A stretch of DNA of 60,824 nucleotides from an uncultured Pelagibacteraceae bacterium. GTDB lineage: Bacteria > Pseudomonadota > Alphaproteobacteria > Pelagibacterales > Pelagibacteraceae. Below the pieces are notes generated by a model, which was given only the letters and a program-made list of their open reading frames with translations, made no database searches and was not told where the DNA came from. Below, piece by piece: positions 60,139 to 60,824 of this stretch. The stretch spans positions 1-60,824 of the forward strand of contig CACHHJ010000003.1 in NCBI GenBank assembly GCA_902579585.1, in the 5' to 3' direction. The translations under genes and the position numbers were made by a program. Positions within the stretch are counted from its first letter, which is position 1. Each line of letters starts with the position of its first letter.

Positions 60139-60824
60139 ATGTTAAAAGTTTTTTATAACTTTTTAATAAATTTTTTTTATTTACCTTATTTATTTATTAT
60201 TTTTTATAGGAAAATTTTAAATAAAGAGCATAAAAATAAATTTAAAGACAAAATTTTATTAAAAAAAATTAGCAGACCTCAGGGGTTTTTATTTTGGTTT
60301 CATGCTGCTAGCATAGGTGAACTAAACTCAATCTTGCCTTTAGTAGATTTTTTTTTAAAAAAAAATAAAAATTATAATTTTCTTATTACAACAGTTACCA
60401 TTAGCTCTTATGGTTTATTTGAAAAAAAATATGGCAATAACGATAGGGTGTACCATCAATTTCTGCCATATGATACAAATATTTTAGTTGAAAATTTTTT
60501 AAAAAACTGGAACCCAAATGTTGTTTCATTCGTAGACTCAGAAATTTGGCCTAATTTCTTTTTAAAAATAAGAAAAAAAAATTTACCTTTAATATTATTA
60601 AATGCAAGATTAACAAATAAAACTTTTAAAAGATGGAAAATTGTAAAAAGTTTTGCATCAGAAATATTTGGTTCTATCAAATTATCCATTTGTTCAAATA
60701 AAGAAACTATAAATTATTTAGAATATTTTAATGCAAAAAATATAAAATATTTTGGTAACTTAAAGTATTGTGCAACTTTACAAAATGTTGAAACAGTCAA
60801 AAATATCAACATAGAAACAGAAAA
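60139..60824 (+). CDS. waaA: 3-deoxy-D-manno-octulosonic acid transferase, partial
   Basis: Open frame from ATG 60139 to the window end, 228 codons; it is missing from the supplied track because it has no stop. A membrane-anchor-like start ('MLKVFYNFLINFFYLPYLFIIFY') is followed by 'FWFHAASIGELNSILPLVDFFL' (the FHAxSxGE block with catalytic Glu), 'VSFVDSEIWPNFFLKI' (DSEIWPN) and 'LLNARLTNKTFKRWKIVKSF'. WaaA transfers Kdo to lipid IVA. It lies 6 bp after the MsbA-like gene, consistent with lipid A assembly. Completeness cannot be judged. Confidence 0.93.
   Translation, partial: MLKVFYNFLINFFYLPYLFIIFYRKILNKEHKNKFKDKILLKKISRPQGFLFWFHAASIGELNSILPLVDFFLKKNKNYNFLITTVTISSYGLFEKKYGNNDRVYHQFLPYDTNILVENFLKNWNPNVVSFVDSEIWPNFFLKIRKKNLPLILLNARLTNKTFKRWKIVKSFASEIFGSIKLSICSNKETINYLEYFNAKNIKYFGNLKYCATLQNVETVKNINIETE

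Noticed and set aside
1-60824. CRISPR array, insertion sequence, prophage, toxin-antitoxin or integrase
   Set aside because: No regularly spaced repeats, transposase or integrase motifs, or terminal inverted repeats were seen; long A/T runs are background for this genome.

Overview
The window looks like a chromosome segment from the SAR11 clade (Pelagibacterales, Alphaproteobacteria). The reasons are a very AT-rich sequence with Lys/Asn/Ile-rich proteins, extreme gene packing, and alphaproteobacterial gene orders: mutY / DUF721 / DsbA-like / smc, the F0-only atpI-B-E-F'-F cluster, ispH-thrB-rnhA, coxB-coxA with ctaB-ctaG, petABC, ccrM, and ilvE-marR-response regulator. A retinal-forming set crtI-crtB-crtY-blh is present, as expected for a proteorhodopsin-bearing marine bacterium, although no rhodopsin gene lies in the window. 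I see no insertion sequence, prophage, CRISPR array or rRNA. The clade assignment is inference from gene content; no search was run.

Layout. 1-9.6 kb: partial ELM1-family gene, trxB, a reductase/epimerase, an aspartate-type aminotransferase, then a tightly overlapping run uvrB, pteridine-reductase-like SDR, folB, uvrC, pgsA. 9.5-11.7 kb: a small surface-glycan islet (O-antigen ligase-like and GT2). 11.7-15.3 kb: ilvE, a MarR regulator, an OmpR-type response regulator, an EnvZ-like kinase and ubiK. 15.4-21.4 kb: lgt, a MidA-like methyltransferase, pgeF, prs, rplY, pth, ychF. 21.4-25.4 kb: cytochrome bc1 genes petABC (minus) divergent from hemF-greA. 25.4-29.3 kb: TPR protein, ispE, tRNA-Gln, cca (minus). 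29.3-37.6 kb: uracil-DNA glycosylase-like protein, rnhB, ccrM, a flavoprotein monooxygenase, mutY, DUF721, a DsbA-like protein and an unusually short smc. 37.6-46.6 kb: one co-directional run, F0 ATP synthase, carotenoid/retinal genes, ispH, thrB, rnhA. 46.6-54.7 kb: one long minus-strand run, cytochrome c oxidase with assembly factors, then an unlisted 57-aa CxxC membrane protein, thrC and a peroxiredoxin. 54.7-60.8 kb: rsmE, quinone oxidoreductase, DUF1289, three small membrane proteins, ubiA, an MsbA-like ABC exporter and a partial waaA.

How the genes fit together. Much of the window is energy conversion: quinone head-group prenylation (ubiA, ubiK), complex III (petABC), complex IV (cox), heme supply (hemF, ctaB), F0 ATP synthase and retinal synthesis for a light-driven proton pump. 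Isoprenoid genes (ispE, ispH) feed the carotenoid and quinone pathways. A second theme is genome upkeep (uvrB, uvrC, mutY, UDG, rnhA, rnhB, smc, ccrM).

Most worth a second look: the 57-aa CxxC membrane protein coupled to a shortened CtaG/Cox11; an SMC of about 859 aa with no recognisable hinge; a family-4-type UDG that has lost most cluster cysteines; the retinal cassette sandwiched between F0 genes and ispH; three GANTC sites just upstream of ccrM; a tRNA-Gln whose encoded CCA ends 5 nt before the cca start codon; divergent start codons fused as ATGCAT; and convergent genes that end in overlapping or palindromic stop codons. No stretch longer than 300 bases lacks a gene.
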